A DNA stretch of 64,000 bases from Filifactor villosus (GCF_042652965.1 NZ_JBHSHL010000022.1:62001-126000), one strand, 5' to 3'. Counted from the stretch's first letter, positions 53,453 through 62,858 are shown. Numbers and translations are program-made. The notes: generated from the letters alone by a model not told the origin.

Positions 53453-54193
53453 TTAGTGAGATTCAAGGGAAGAGACTGCCTGTTTTAAGACTTCTCCAAT
53501 TCGACCGTGGATCAGAAGGTCGGCGCGGCTGTCGTAGGGAGTGGGATCCATATTGATCAGCACGAGTTTGTTGCCGCGGTAGTACCTTGTCAAAGAGGCT
53601 GCGGGATAGACTTGCAGCGAAGTGCCTCCGACGATGAGCACATCGCAGTCGTTGACGGCTTGGATGGAACGCTCGAGGACCTCCATATCCAGAGCTTCTT
53701 CATAGAGGGTGACAACGGGCTTTACGATGTTGTTACAGAGCTTGCAGTAAGGGATATCTTCGAAGGAGCAGATATAGTCCAAGTCATATTCCTCATTGCA
53801 GGCCATACAGCGGTTGTTTCGAACACTTCCGTGCAGTTCCAAAACCCTGACGGAGCCGGCATCCTGGTGGAGGCCGTCAATGTTTTGGGTGATAACGGCT
53901 TTGAGTTTTCCCAAGTTTTCAAGTTTTGCAAGTGCCTTGTGTGCCTCGTTGGGTCTTGCTTCGGGATAGAGCATCTTGTCCCTGTAAAAACGAAAGAAAT
54001 CCTTCGTATGCGAGTGAAAGAATGTCCTGCTCAAGATCATCTCCGGGGAGAACTTGCCGTAGGTTGTGGAATAAAGGCCAACAGAGCTTCTAAAATCAGG
54101 GATATTGCTCTCGGTCGAAACTCCCGCTCCGCCGAAAAACACAAGGTTGTCCGATTCCTGTATCCACTTGATCAACGTTTTTAAGGCTTCCAT
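53453..54193 (-). CDS. cobB: Sir2-type NAD-dependent protein deacylase
   Basis: A 246-residue sirtuin. NAD-binding GAGVSTESNIPDFR (residues about 22-35), TQNIDGLHQDAGS and the catalytic His in LELHGSV. The four-Cys zinc site is CMAC and CKLC. The C-terminal Rossmann part is GGTSLQVYPAA and INMDPTP. It removes acyl groups from lysines, for example on acyl-CoA synthetases. Start site AAAGGAG. It stands alone between repeats and rpoN. Confidence 0.94.
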   Translation of the reverse strand: MEALKTLIKWIQESDNLVFFGGAGVSTESNIPDFRSSVGLYSTTYGKFSPEMILSRTFFHSHTKDFFRFYRDKMLYPEARPNEAHKALAKLENLGKLKAVITQNIDGLHQDAGSVRVLELHGSVRNNRCMACNEEYDLDYICSFEDIPYCKLCNNIVKPVVTLYEEALDMEVLERSIQAVNDCDVLIVGGTSLQVYPAASLTRYYRGNKLVLINMDPTPYDSRADLLIHGRIGEVLKQAVSSLESH

Positions 54194-54591
54194 AATAACT
54201 CCTTTCTATTGACATCAAGAACAAATATACAAAAAATTACGAATTATACCTATATTTTATCATATTTCTTAAAGAATCGGTTGACATAATGCAAAAAAAA
54301 TTGCACTATAGTAGTAAGACCTTGAAGCGGTTTTGCACTCCACAAGGAACGAGCGTACAGGGAAGACTTCTTATCTCTGTTTGTATGCGGGAACGAAGCT
54401 TGATGTTCCAGCCGGAGCCGTTCTTGGCAGTCCGACAATGGTATGGTTGTACAAGAGGTTGTTTTTCTGTGACAACATCTTGTACACGTTTTTCATCGTG
54501 GGAGGATGCAATGCGACTTTTGTCATCGGAAAATCAATCTGTAACGGAGCTTGGAACGAAAAAATGAAGTTGTAACCAAGGAGGGATTTCG
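54194..54591. other. Gap upstream of rpoN, origin unclear
   Basis: Contains TTGACA (54279) and two overlapping open frames of 80-92 codons. One piece (DVPAGAVLGSPTMVWLYKR) is vaguely like the end of a FecCD-type permease. There is no ribosome site and no consistent domain, so I call no gene; it may be a decayed fragment plus the rpoN leader. Confidence 0.35.
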
Positions 54592-55932
54592 TTGAATTTT
54601 GAATTGCAGTTAAAACAGACACAGAAGATGATATTGACCCGGGAATTGAAGCAATCACTGGAAATCTTACAAATGAATTCCTTTCAACTCCAAGAACATA
54701 TCACAAGAGAAGTCGAAGAAAATCCTCTGTTGGAGGCTTCGCCCAAAGACGATGCGGACTGGGAAAACTACATCAAAGACATTCAAAAACACAATCTGAT
54801 ACGTTACGAAAAAGAAGAAAGTTACAACAATGACTATAACCCCGAAAACTATATTGTGGGAAAAGTAACTTTGTATGAGCATATTCAAGAGGAACTCTCG
54901 ATGATTGACTTTGATCGTGAGCAGCGATATATCGCCGAGGATATCGTAAGGCAGTTGGATGATGACGGGTATTTTCGTATCGATGTTGAAGAATATTGTG
55001 AAAGCAGAGGCATATCTCGGGAAAAATTCGAAGAGGTCCTCTTTAAAATCCAAATGGTAGAACCGATCGGGATCGGCGCGAGAAGTTTGGAAGAAGCACT
55101 CCTGCTTCAATTGAAGGCAAGGAATTTGAACGATAAGGTTTTGATCGACATCGTACAAAACGATCTCTCTCTCGTCGCAGACCGAAAATTTCCCGAATTG
55201 GAGAAGAAATATCGTCTCTCCTCCAAGGCTTTGGCGGATCACATCGACATTATCAGGACCTTGGAACCCAAGCCCGGCAGGAATTTCAGTGCTGAGGATA
55301 CCAACTATATTGTACCCGATGTCTTTGTCGAGATACAGAACGAAGAAGTCGATGTGTTCTTTAATGAATACAGTGTTCCAAGTATCTATATCTCATCTTT
55401 GTTTACCAAGGAACTTCTCCACGGAAACGATAAGGAGACCAAGGATTATATCAAGGACCGGCTCAACAAAGCGAACCTTTTGATTAAGAACATTGAGCAG
55501 AGGAAGAATACCGTGCTCAAAATTGCCAAAGCGATCGTAGAAACTCAGCTGGCATTTTTCACACAGAAAAACGCCCTGATCTCTCCCATGTTAATGAAAG
55601 ACATTGCAACTTTTACGGGATTTCATGAATCTACCGTATCAAGAACCGTGAACGGGAAGTACATGATGACCCCCAAAGGCCTGTACGAATTTCGATTCTT
55701 CTTCTCGGGCAGAATCGAAGGACAGGACGGAACATCGTATTCCAATATCGATGTCAAGAAAGAGATTAAGCGCCTTATTGATGAAGAGGACAAGGTATCT
55801 CCCTTAAGCGATCAAAAGATCGCGAATCTTCTCTTGGAAAAGGAGATCGCGGTTTCCAGAAGAACGATTGCCAAATACAGGGAAGAGATGGAAATAGCCT
55901 CTTCGTCCAAGAGAAAAGAGTTGAGAAGGTAG
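54592..55932 (+). CDS. rpoN: RNA polymerase sigma-54 factor
   Basis: A 446-residue sigma factor. The Gln/Leu-rich region I is QTQKMILTRELKQSLEILQM, then an acidic region II, the core-binding domain, the HTH (IATFTGFHESTVSRTVNGKYM) and the C-terminal RpoN box VSRRTIAKYREEM that reads the -24 element. TTG start behind AAGGAGGG. It is followed 14 bases later by a sigma-54 activator, forming a regulatory pair. Confidence 0.95.
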   Translation: MNFELQLKQTQKMILTRELKQSLEILQMNSFQLQEHITREVEENPLLEASPKDDADWENYIKDIQKHNLIRYEKEESYNNDYNPENYIVGKVTLYEHIQEELSMIDFDREQRYIAEDIVRQLDDDGYFRIDVEEYCESRGISREKFEEVLFKIQMVEPIGIGARSLEEALLLQLKARNLNDKVLIDIVQNDLSLVADRKFPELEKKYRLSSKALADHIDIIRTLEPKPGRNFSAEDTNYIVPDVFVEIQNEEVDVFFNEYSVPSIYISSLFTKELLHGNDKETKDYIKDRLNKANLLIKNIEQRKNTVLKIAKAIVETQLAFFTQKNALISPMLMKDIATFTGFHESTVSRTVNGKYMMTPKGLYEFRFFFSGRIEGQDGTSYSNIDVKKEIKRLIDEEDKVSPLSDQKIANLLLEKEIAVSRRTIAKYREEMEIASSSKRKELRR

Positions 55933-55946
55933 AAAGGGGTGGAGAA

Positions 55947-57344
55947 GTGAAGATAAAAGACTACAAGACCATGATCTCCATCCTGTTGGAGATGATCGAT
56001 GACGGGGTACACATCATCGATAAGGAAGGTAAAACGTTTATCTATAACAATTCGATGGCGGAGATTGAAAATATGAGAGCTTCCGAAGTGCTGGGAAAAC
56101 CTTTTCAAAGTGTATTCGGAACTTTGGATAAGAGCAACAGTACCTTGCTTAAGGCACTTGACAGAGGGGAGAAGACCCTTAACGAGAAGCAACATTACCA
56201 AAACACCGACGGGAAAGAGATTGTAACGGTCAACAGTACCGTTCCCTTTTTTGTGGATGGAGAGGTTGTGGCTGCAATCGAAGTTGCTCAAAACATAACC
56301 AAGATCCAAGCAATGTCCGACACGATATTGGAACTCCAAAAAGGGATCAAGCAGCCGACGAAGTTGATAGAGAACAAAATCAAGAACTATCGGTTTCATA
56401 ACATCATCGGGAAGAATCGGAAGTTTAAAAAAATGATTGAAGTTGCCAAAAAGGCGGCAGATTCATCGGCAACGGTCCTGATCTATGGAGAGACGGGAAC
56501 AGGAAAAGAACTGATTGCTCAAAGTATTCATTTTGACGGAGAAAGAAGAAAGGCTCCTTTTTTGGCACAAAACTGTGCCGCTCTTCCGGGTTCTCTATTG
56601 GAAGGGATTCTCTTCGGAACGGAAAAGGGAGGTTTTACCGGAGCAATCGATCGAGAAGGACTCTTCGAACAGGCAAACGGAGGAACCCTCCTTCTCGACG
56701 AGATCAATTCCATGTCCTATGACCTTCAAGCCAAGCTCCTTCGGGTTCTTCAAGAGGGTTATGTCCGCAGAGTAGGGGGCAAGAAGGATATTCCCCTCGA
56801 TGTGAGGATCATCGCAACGACGAATGAGGAGCCGAAAAGTCTGGTAGAGAAGGGGATTATCCGAAGAGACCTCTATTATCGCCTCAACATCATTCCAATC
56901 ACCATCCCTGCACTTCGTGAGCGAAAAGATGATATCCTTCTGCTTGCAGATAAGTTTGTAGAAAAATACAACAAAAAATACAGGAAGGAAATATGGATGA
57001 TAGCGGAAGAAGCCAAGGAAAAACTTCTTCGTTATGACTACCCGGGCAATGTAAGAGAATTGGAGAATGTGATTATGGCAGCTCTGTCGATGATCGATTC
57101 CGAACACATTCTTACAGCGGACAGAATCAACGTCGAAGAGGACAGCTCCCCTATGAGTTCCTATTTCGATAAAGACGAGATTATCTCGGAGATAGGGCTG
57201 GATGCCTTTATGGACGAGATTGAAAAGAAGGCGATTTTAAATGCCCTCCAAAACAACAACAACAATGTGTCGAGAGCGGCAAAAGAATTGAGGATCAAAC
57301 GCCAAACCCTACAACATAAGATAAAAAAATTTAAGTTGGATTGA
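55947..57344 (+). CDS. PAS-AAA+-Fis sigma-54 activator (RocR-like)
   Basis: A 465-residue enhancer-binding protein. Residues about 8-120 form a PAS sensor (IDDGVHIIDKEGKTFIYNNS). About 150-385 is the AAA+ module (Walker A GETGTGKE, Walker B GGTLLLDEI, arginine finger RRDLYYRL). The sigma-54 contact loop reads GGFTGA instead of GAFTGA. About 425-465 is a Fis-type HTH (VSRAAKELRIKRQTLQHKIK). GTG start behind GGGGTGGAG. The target promoters are not evident; family members regulate amino-acid catabolism. No clear -24/-12 promoter was found in the window. Confidence 0.92.
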   Translation: MKIKDYKTMISILLEMIDDGVHIIDKEGKTFIYNNSMAEIENMRASEVLGKPFQSVFGTLDKSNSTLLKALDRGEKTLNEKQHYQNTDGKEIVTVNSTVPFFVDGEVVAAIEVAQNITKIQAMSDTILELQKGIKQPTKLIENKIKNYRFHNIIGKNRKFKKMIEVAKKAADSSATVLIYGETGTGKELIAQSIHFDGERRKAPFLAQNCAALPGSLLEGILFGTEKGGFTGAIDREGLFEQANGGTLLLDEINSMSYDLQAKLLRVLQEGYVRRVGGKKDIPLDVRIIATTNEEPKSLVEKGIIRRDLYYRLNIIPITIPALRERKDDILLLADKFVEKYNKKYRKEIWMIAEEAKEKLLRYDYPGNVRELENVIMAALSMIDSEHILTADRINVEEDSSPMSSYFDKDEIISEIGLDAFMDEIEKKAILNALQNNNNNVSRAAKELRIKRQTLQHKIKKFKLD

Positions 57345-57616
57345 GCTTTAAACTGAAAGAACCAAAGGTACGACATTTGCCGATATGAAAAATATACTTT
57401 GTGCGATACCGGATAATTCTAAAAAACAGAGAGAAACCGGCTTCATACGAAAATAAAACTGTTGAAAATGTTCATTTCACAAGATATTTGTACTGTATAA
57501 AACAACGACGAAATCAAGATGTAACTTTGTGCGATATTGCTCTTGTTCCCATACGATATTTCCACGATATGTGCGGACAAACTATAGAGTAAAACCGATT
57601 TGCACAGAGAGCGGTA

Positions 57617-57725
57617 ATACTATTCTCCGATAGAAGTGAGGCTGTATCCATGCCTGCAAGCGATCTATTTTATCACTGATAACACAAAGTATGCTGATAT
57701 AAATGCTTCAAATGAATAACAGTGT
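57617..57725 (-). repeat. Intergenic repeat family A, inverted diverged copy
   Basis: ATACTATTCTCCGATAGAAG, GAGGCTGTATCCATG and TTCAAATGAATAACAGTGT. Confidence 0.6.
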
Positions 57726-57728
57726 AAC

Positions 57729-57821
57729 GACACGTTGAAATTCATAGTAATCTTGACTTTTATATGAACCCTTTTGGTTCATAACCAAGACCAAGAAATA
57801 AAGACAAATATCAACATATCA
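57729..57821 (-). repeat. Intergenic repeat family C, inverted copy
   Basis: GACACGTTGAAATTCATAGT to GACAAATATCAACATATCAA, followed by AATAGTATAA. It ends 45 bases before the ArAE-like gene. Confidence 0.7.
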
Positions 57822-57865
57822 ACAAAATAGTATAAAACCAATTCAAATAGAAGGAAGACAAAACC

Positions 57866-58357
57866 ATGGAGACAAAAAAGAACTTTAAAATAGGATTGAG
57901 GGTCTGGAAGACGGTCGTTGCGGTTGCCGTCACGGCTCTTGTAATGAAATATATTTTTAAGGAAACCCCCTTCTTCGGCTGTATAGGAACCACGGTGGCG
58001 GTGGGGCGCTCAGGGAAGGAATCGCTTCGCAACGCTCTGATCCGTAATGTAGGCACTCTCGTAGGAGGTGTAATAGGGATTGCAATGACCTTTGTAACCG
58101 ATAACATCTTGATCTGCTCTTTGGGAGTGATCCCCGTCATCCTGATCAACTACCATCTCAAGCTGGAGGATTCAATCGTCCCCGGATGTATCGTCTACTT
58201 TGCCGTGGTCTACTTGATGGGAGAAACCGGAGAAGCTCATATCTATGCGGTGCGTAGAATATTTCACACCTTTGTGGGAACGGGAATCGGTCTTGCCGTC
58301 AACCTTATCCTGCAACCGCCTCCCTTCCATCATCATCACGAAAAGTCAAAAAAATAA
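57866..58357 (+). CDS. ArAE/FUSC-type small membrane protein
   Basis: A 163-residue protein with four or five membrane helices matching the N-terminal domain of aromatic acid exporter-like proteins (PF06081 type: LRVWKTVVAVAVTALV, FFGCIGTTVAVGRSGKES, RNVGTLVGGVIG, FHTFVGTGIGLAVNLIL). It ends in a His-rich tail (PPFHHHHEK). Only the membrane half of the family is present; its transport substrate is unknown. Start site GAAGGAAG. Confidence 0.8.
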   Translation: METKKNFKIGLRVWKTVVAVAVTALVMKYIFKETPFFGCIGTTVAVGRSGKESLRNALIRNVGTLVGGVIGIAMTFVTDNILICSLGVIPVILINYHLKLEDSIVPGCIVYFAVVYLMGETGEAHIYAVRRIFHTFVGTGIGLAVNLILQPPPFHHHHEKSKK

Positions 58358-58618
58358 AGAGAAGAAGGATGGGTCCTGCGCTTTTTCTGAAGCAGTGACA
58401 GGATCATTCTGCGTTTAAAATGCCGGATATATAGGGAAGTACCTCTTATAGAAATGTGAAAAGAAGGGGAACGATCCGCAATTAGAAGCTGTATAGAGAA
58501 GTTGTTGTAAGAAAACAGATGACTAACACAGGTAAAGAAGCGCGAGTTATACCTATAAAACTAAGTTGAAATGTGGTATAATTATAAAAATAAATGGAGT
58601 ATTAGGGAGAGTTGAATA

Positions 58619-59113
58619 ATGCTTGCTTATAAAGACATAATGGAAGAAAAGATTGATTGTGTAAAGGATTTATGGGAGAAAAATAGGCTTTACCATAAAG
58701 AAAATTCCAATGATTTTTCGACCGATTATGATGCTTTGAGTTTTAATGAGAGAATGAAAGTCTTATTCAATAAATCTAAAATGAGAAAAATAACAATTGT
58801 AGAGAATGAAGAAAAACAAGTTGTAGCTTATTGTATGTCAATAATAAGTGAAACAAAATCAAGTGAAATTGCAACATTATATGTAGATGAAAATTACAGA
58901 AGAGCAGGGATAGGGAAAAAGCTTTTGCAACTTCATATTAAGTGGTTTGAAGAAAATAATATAATCGATGTTGGAGTAGAAGTTTTACATAACAATTTTT
59001 CTGCGATAAGTTTGTATGAGAATATCGGATTAAGAAAAGATACTATGAAAATGAGAATCCCGGCAAATAAGCTTGAATTTATAGGACAGGAATATGAAGA
59101 TATCAGAAGTTAA
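58619..59113 (+). CDS. GNAT-family N-acetyltransferase
   Basis: A 164-residue acetyltransferase. The acetyl-CoA loop is YRRAGIGKKLLQLHI with IATLYVDENYR before it, and SAISLYENIGL forms the last strand. It is markedly more AT-rich than the surrounding genes (many A/T third positions), which suggests recent transfer. Start site AGGGAGAG. It overlaps the next acetyltransferase by 20 bases. Acceptor unknown. Confidence 0.88.
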   Translation: MLAYKDIMEEKIDCVKDLWEKNRLYHKENSNDFSTDYDALSFNERMKVLFNKSKMRKITIVENEEKQVVAYCMSIISETKSSEIATLYVDENYRRAGIGKKLLQLHIKWFEENNIIDVGVEVLHNNFSAISLYENIGLRKDTMKMRIPANKLEFIGQEYEDIRS

Positions 59114-59552
59114 TGAAAATAAAAAACAATTCATGGAGCTTCTTTTTCTTGCTGATGAACAAGAAGAAATGATTGATAGATATATTGATAGAGGAACGAT
59201 GTTTGTTTTAGATGATAATGGTATTAAAGCTGAGTGTGTTGTTACTGATGAGGGAAACGGAATTCTTGAAATAAAAAATATTGCCACTAATCCAAGATTT
59301 CAGGGGATGGGTTATGGCAGAGCTTTAATTGATTTTATCGTTAATAAATATAGGGATCGATTTTCTATATTACAAGTTGGTACAGGAGATAGTCCTGCAA
59401 CTATCGGTTTTTATGTAAAGTGTGGATTTTCTCACTCACATATTATTAAAGATTTTTTTATAGACAATTATGATCATCCCATTTATGAAAGTGGTATTAA
59501 ATTGGTAGATATGATTTATTTAAGGAAAAATTTGAAAATACCGAATAATTAA
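59094..59552 (+). CDS. GNAT-family N-acetyltransferase, second of a pair
   Basis: A 152-residue acetyltransferase with IKNIATNPRFQGMGYGRALI as the acetyl-CoA loop and GDSPATIGFYVKCGF near the C terminus. It is AT-rich like its upstream partner and translationally coupled to it. The two domains are not close copies of each other, so this is a transferred pair, not a recent duplication. Function unknown. Confidence 0.85.
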   Translation: MKISEVNENKKQFMELLFLADEQEEMIDRYIDRGTMFVLDDNGIKAECVVTDEGNGILEIKNIATNPRFQGMGYGRALIDFIVNKYRDRFSILQVGTGDSPATIGFYVKCGFSHSHIIKDFFIDNYDHPIYESGIKLVDMIYLRKNLKIPNN

Positions 59553-59711
59553 AAAAATGCACAATCTATTTTATATGAAGGATGAAATTCTTAAAACTTT
59601 TGATTTGACAAACTTTTGTTGCTTGTAAACTCAAAGGGATATTAAGATCTTGCCTTTATGCGATGTTTCTATAGAATATATCATCGCCGAAAATCGATTT
59701 GTGACGGTTTA

Positions 59712-59820
59712 TACTATTCTCCAACAGAAGTAAGGAGGTATCTATTTTTCGACCGTGAAAATTGTTTATCCTCTATGGGTCACAGATCGTTTATTCTACA
59801 ACTCAAAGAAATAATAGTAT
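59712..59820 (-). repeat. Intergenic repeat family A, inverted copy
   Basis: TACTATTCTCCAACAGAAGT to ACAACTCAAAGAAATAATAG, with TTTTTCGACCGTGAAAATTG at the tip. A family B piece lies just upstream (59650-59710). Confidence 0.75.
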
Positions 59821-59835
59821 CAAAGTATACAACAA

Positions 59836-59877
59836 AAAAACGTCTATGCTCTCCAAAACGGGAACATAGACGTTTTT
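59836..59877. terminator. Bidirectional terminator after leuS
   Basis: Perfect 13-bp stem AAAAACGTCTATG / CATAGACGTTTTT with a 16-nt loop; T runs on both strands. Confidence 0.85.
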
Positions 59878-59960
59878 ATATGAAAGGATGTTTGAATATC
59901 TTCCTCTTTGTGAAGTATGAGGTGTTTTTTTTTGCAATAGGATCTTCTTGCGGACAGTTT

Positions 59961-62369
59961 TTATTTTACGACAAGGTTCAGGATCTTTCCGGGAACGTAG
60001 ATCTGTTTGACGATCTGCTTTCCTTCAACGAAGCCCCTGACGCTGTCGACCCCGCTCATAGAAGAGAGAGCTTCTTCCTGTGAGGCATCCTTGGAAATCG
60101 TCATCTTCCCTCTTACCTTTCCGTTGATTTGTATCGGAATCTCTACGATTTCGTCGATCGTCTTGCTCTCATCCCAAGAAGGCCAGGAGGCATCGTCCAT
60201 CTGACCGTCGTAGTTCTGCAACTCCCAGATTTCACAGCAGATGTGAGGAGCGATGGGGTAGAGTAAGGTGATAAAGTCCTGAAGTTCTTTTTTTGTGATA
60301 AACTTATCGTCGTAGAACTCGTTAATCGCTGTCATCAATGCCGCTATCGCCGTGTTGAACTTGACCTGTTCGAAGTCTTCACTCACCTTTTTGATTGTCT
60401 TGTGCATAAGAGATTGATGTTTTTCGCTGTAACTGTCCTCGGGCTTCAGCATATCCTGTAACTTCCATACGCGGTCGAGAAATCTCTTGCATCCCTTAAC
60501 ACTGCTGTCGGACCAGACTGCCGAACGTTCGTAGTCTCCGATAAACATAATATAGGTCCGAAGCGTATCGGCGCCGTAGTTGTCGATAATCTCGTTGGGG
60601 TTGATGACATTGCCTCTGGACTTGGACATTTTTTCGCCGTCGGGTCCGAGGATCAACCCTTGAGCAGTACGCTTCTTGTAGGGTTCCGGGTAGGAAACGA
60701 CCCCGATATCATAGAGAAAGCGATGCCAAAATCTCGAATAGATCAGGTGGCGACTGACATGCTCCATTCCTCCGTTGTACCAATCGACGGGCCCCCAATA
60801 ATCGAGTGCTTCTTTGGAAGCAAGTTTCTCATTGTTGTGAGGATCCATATACCTCAGGAAGTACCAGGAAGAACCTGCCCATTGGGGCATGGTGTCGGTT
60901 TCTCTTTTTGCAGGCTCTCCACAGACGGGACAAGTTACGTTCACCCATTCTTCGATGTTTGCAAGAGGAGATTCTCCCGTATCCGTCGGCTTGTACTCCT
61001 TTACATCGGGCAAGGTAACCGGCAGGTCTTCTTCAGGAACGGGAACCATTCCACAATGTTCACAGTGAATAATCGGAATCGGTTCTCCCCAGTACCTCTG
61101 ACGGTTGAACGCCCAGTTCTTCATCTTATAGTTTGTCTTGCGGATTCCGAGCTTATGTTCTTCGAGATAGTCTGTAACTGCTTCTTTTGCCTCTTTTACC
61201 GTCAGACCGTTAAAGGGACCGGAATTGGTCACGATATCGTCGAGGGCGGTCAGATAACACTCGTTTTGCACATCTTCACATTCGACGGTGGGAACAATGG
61301 GGATGTCGAATTTCTTGGCAAACTCCCAGTCGCGAGAATCGTGAGCGGGGACCGCCATAATGGCACCTGTTCCGTAGCCCATCATAACATAATCCGAGAT
61401 CCAAATGGGAACCTCCTCTTTGCTGATCGGATTGATTACGCTCAGTCCCTTGACCTCAACTCCCGTCTTGTCCTTTGCAAGCTGCACGCGCTCAAACTCG
61501 GTTTTTTTGGTTGCGAGTTCTTGATACGCCTTGACCTCGTCAAGGTTTTGTATGGAGGATTCATATTTTTTCAAATAAGGATGTTCGGGAGCCATAACCA
61601 TAAAGGTGGCACCGAAGATGGTGTCGGGTCTTGTCGTAAAGACGGTCAACACATCGTCGCTGTCTTTGATCGGAAAGTCGACCTGTGCACCGTGGCTTCG
61701 TCCTATCCAATTTTCCTGCTCCAACTTGATGCGGGGAAGAAAATCCAAATCTTCCAGCCCGTCCAGGAGCTTGTCCGCATATTCTCTGATCTTAAGGAAC
61801 CATACATCCTTCTCCATTTGGACAACTTCGCTGTCGCAACGATCACAGACACCGTTTTGAGACTCCTCGTTGGCAAGCACCACCTTACAATGGTTGCAGA
61901 AGTTTACATAAGTCTTGTCCTTGTAAGCCAGACCGTGCTTATACATTTGGAGAAAGATCCACTGCGTCCACTTGAAATAGTTCGGATCGGTCGTATCCAC
62001 GGTTCTGTTCCAATCGAAGGAATAGCCCGTCGCCTTGAGTTGTTCGGAAAAAATTTCGATGTTTCGATCGGTAACGTCGCGAGGATGTTCTCCGGTTTGC
62101 ATCGCATAATTTTCCGTCGGCAGACCGAAGGCATCCCAACCAATGGGGAAGAGGACGTTGTATCCTTCCAATCTTCTCTTTCTGGAGAGCACTTCCAAAG
62201 AAGTGTAGGCACGGATATGTCCGACGTGAAGTCCCGCACCTGAGGGATAGGGGAACTCGATCAGGTTATAGAACTTGGGTTTGGAAGGATCGATCTCCGA
62301 TTTGAAAGTCTGATGATCTTCCCAATGTTTCTGCCATTTTTTTTCAATTTGATTCGGATTGTAATCCAT
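59961..62369 (-). CDS. leuS: Leucyl-tRNA synthetase
   Basis: An 802-residue class I synthetase. HIGH-type motif HVGH (48-51) in YPSGAGLHVGHIRAY. The zinc-like cluster is CNHCKVVLANEESQNGVCDRC. The CP1 editing domain has the conserved TTRPDTIFGATF and MAVPAHDSRDWEFA. KMSKS is in GEKMSKSRGNVINP. The ATG at 62369 has AAGGAGG upstream; a longer frame runs through the T-box terminator and is discarded. Expression should be controlled by the T-box at 62451-62665. Confidence 0.97.
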   Translation of the reverse strand: MDYNPNQIEKKWQKHWEDHQTFKSEIDPSKPKFYNLIEFPYPSGAGLHVGHIRAYTSLEVLSRKRRLEGYNVLFPIGWDAFGLPTENYAMQTGEHPRDVTDRNIEIFSEQLKATGYSFDWNRTVDTTDPNYFKWTQWIFLQMYKHGLAYKDKTYVNFCNHCKVVLANEESQNGVCDRCDSEVVQMEKDVWFLKIREYADKLLDGLEDLDFLPRIKLEQENWIGRSHGAQVDFPIKDSDDVLTVFTTRPDTIFGATFMVMAPEHPYLKKYESSIQNLDEVKAYQELATKKTEFERVQLAKDKTGVEVKGLSVINPISKEEVPIWISDYVMMGYGTGAIMAVPAHDSRDWEFAKKFDIPIVPTVECEDVQNECYLTALDDIVTNSGPFNGLTVKEAKEAVTDYLEEHKLGIRKTNYKMKNWAFNRQRYWGEPIPIIHCEHCGMVPVPEEDLPVTLPDVKEYKPTDTGESPLANIEEWVNVTCPVCGEPAKRETDTMPQWAGSSWYFLRYMDPHNNEKLASKEALDYWGPVDWYNGGMEHVSRHLIYSRFWHRFLYDIGVVSYPEPYKKRTAQGLILGPDGEKMSKSRGNVINPNEIIDNYGADTLRTYIMFIGDYERSAVWSDSSVKGCKRFLDRVWKLQDMLKPEDSYSEKHQSLMHKTIKKVSEDFEQVKFNTAIAALMTAINEFYDDKFITKKELQDFITLLYPIAPHICCEIWELQNYDGQMDDASWPSWDESKTIDEIVEIPIQINGKVRGKMTISKDASQEEALSSMSGVDSVRGFVEGKQIVKQIYVPGKILNLVVK

Positions 62370-62450
62370 GGTAAAAACCTCCTTAAAAATAGAATAAAAC
62401 ATAGGTGCCGCCTCGTATTCGACCAATGATACAAACTTTGAAAACGGTAT

Positions 62451-62665
62451 AAAAAAACCTCCGTCTCCAAATATAGAGACGAAGGATCGCGGTACCACTC
62501 TAATTGTCGGATGGATACATCCGACCGCTTAAACTATTTAACGCATAAGTTACGCCCGGGATTAGCCGGGTTGCTCCAAGACGAGTTCAAACCGTCCCAT
62601 CGTCATCTTCCAGCAACCGATGACTCTCTGAGGATGATCGGGGTTCTACTACTTCTTATCACAGC
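62451..62665 (-). promoter_or_regulatory. T-box riboswitch of leuS, specifier CUC
   Basis: Minus strand: an AG-box (AGAGAG) and GGTTGCTGG stem I features, the specifier CTC within TTGAACTCGTC (62583-62585, a leucine codon), the T-box AGAGTGGTACCGCGATCC (62484-62501), and a terminator CCTTCGTCTC / GAGACGGAGG with seven T (62451-62485). Uncharged tRNA-Leu would favour the antiterminator and switch leuS on. Confidence 0.92.
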
Positions 62666-62669
62666 AAAT

Positions 62670-62858
62670 GTTACTACCTATGATAACAAACTATGTGCAG
62701 GAAATCAACATAAAAGTAAAAATTGAAGTGAATTTCAGAGAGTTCACAACCGTTGACTTCCTCCGAGCGTTGAATATTTTGCATCATATAAAGCAAACTC
62801 CCACCAAAATCTTCTTCCGATACGGCGGAACCTATGAAGGGAAATCGCAGACACAAAC
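62670..62858. other. Short gap between leuS leader and the MBL gene
   Basis: Should hold the leuS promoter on the minus strand and the end of the MBL transcript. I see no clear consensus promoter. Confidence 0.35.

Noticed and set aside
54277..54294. Sigma-54 type -24/-12 promoter upstream of rpoN
   Set aside because: GG-N10-GC spacing is present, but the flanks do not match TGGCAC and TTGCA, and the site overlaps TTGACA.
54289..54575. Two overlapping frames before rpoN
   Set aside because: They compete in different frames, have no ribosome site, and have only a vague transporter-like segment.
60660..62243. 527-codon plus-strand frame
   Set aside because: Antisense to leuS, which has all synthetase motifs.
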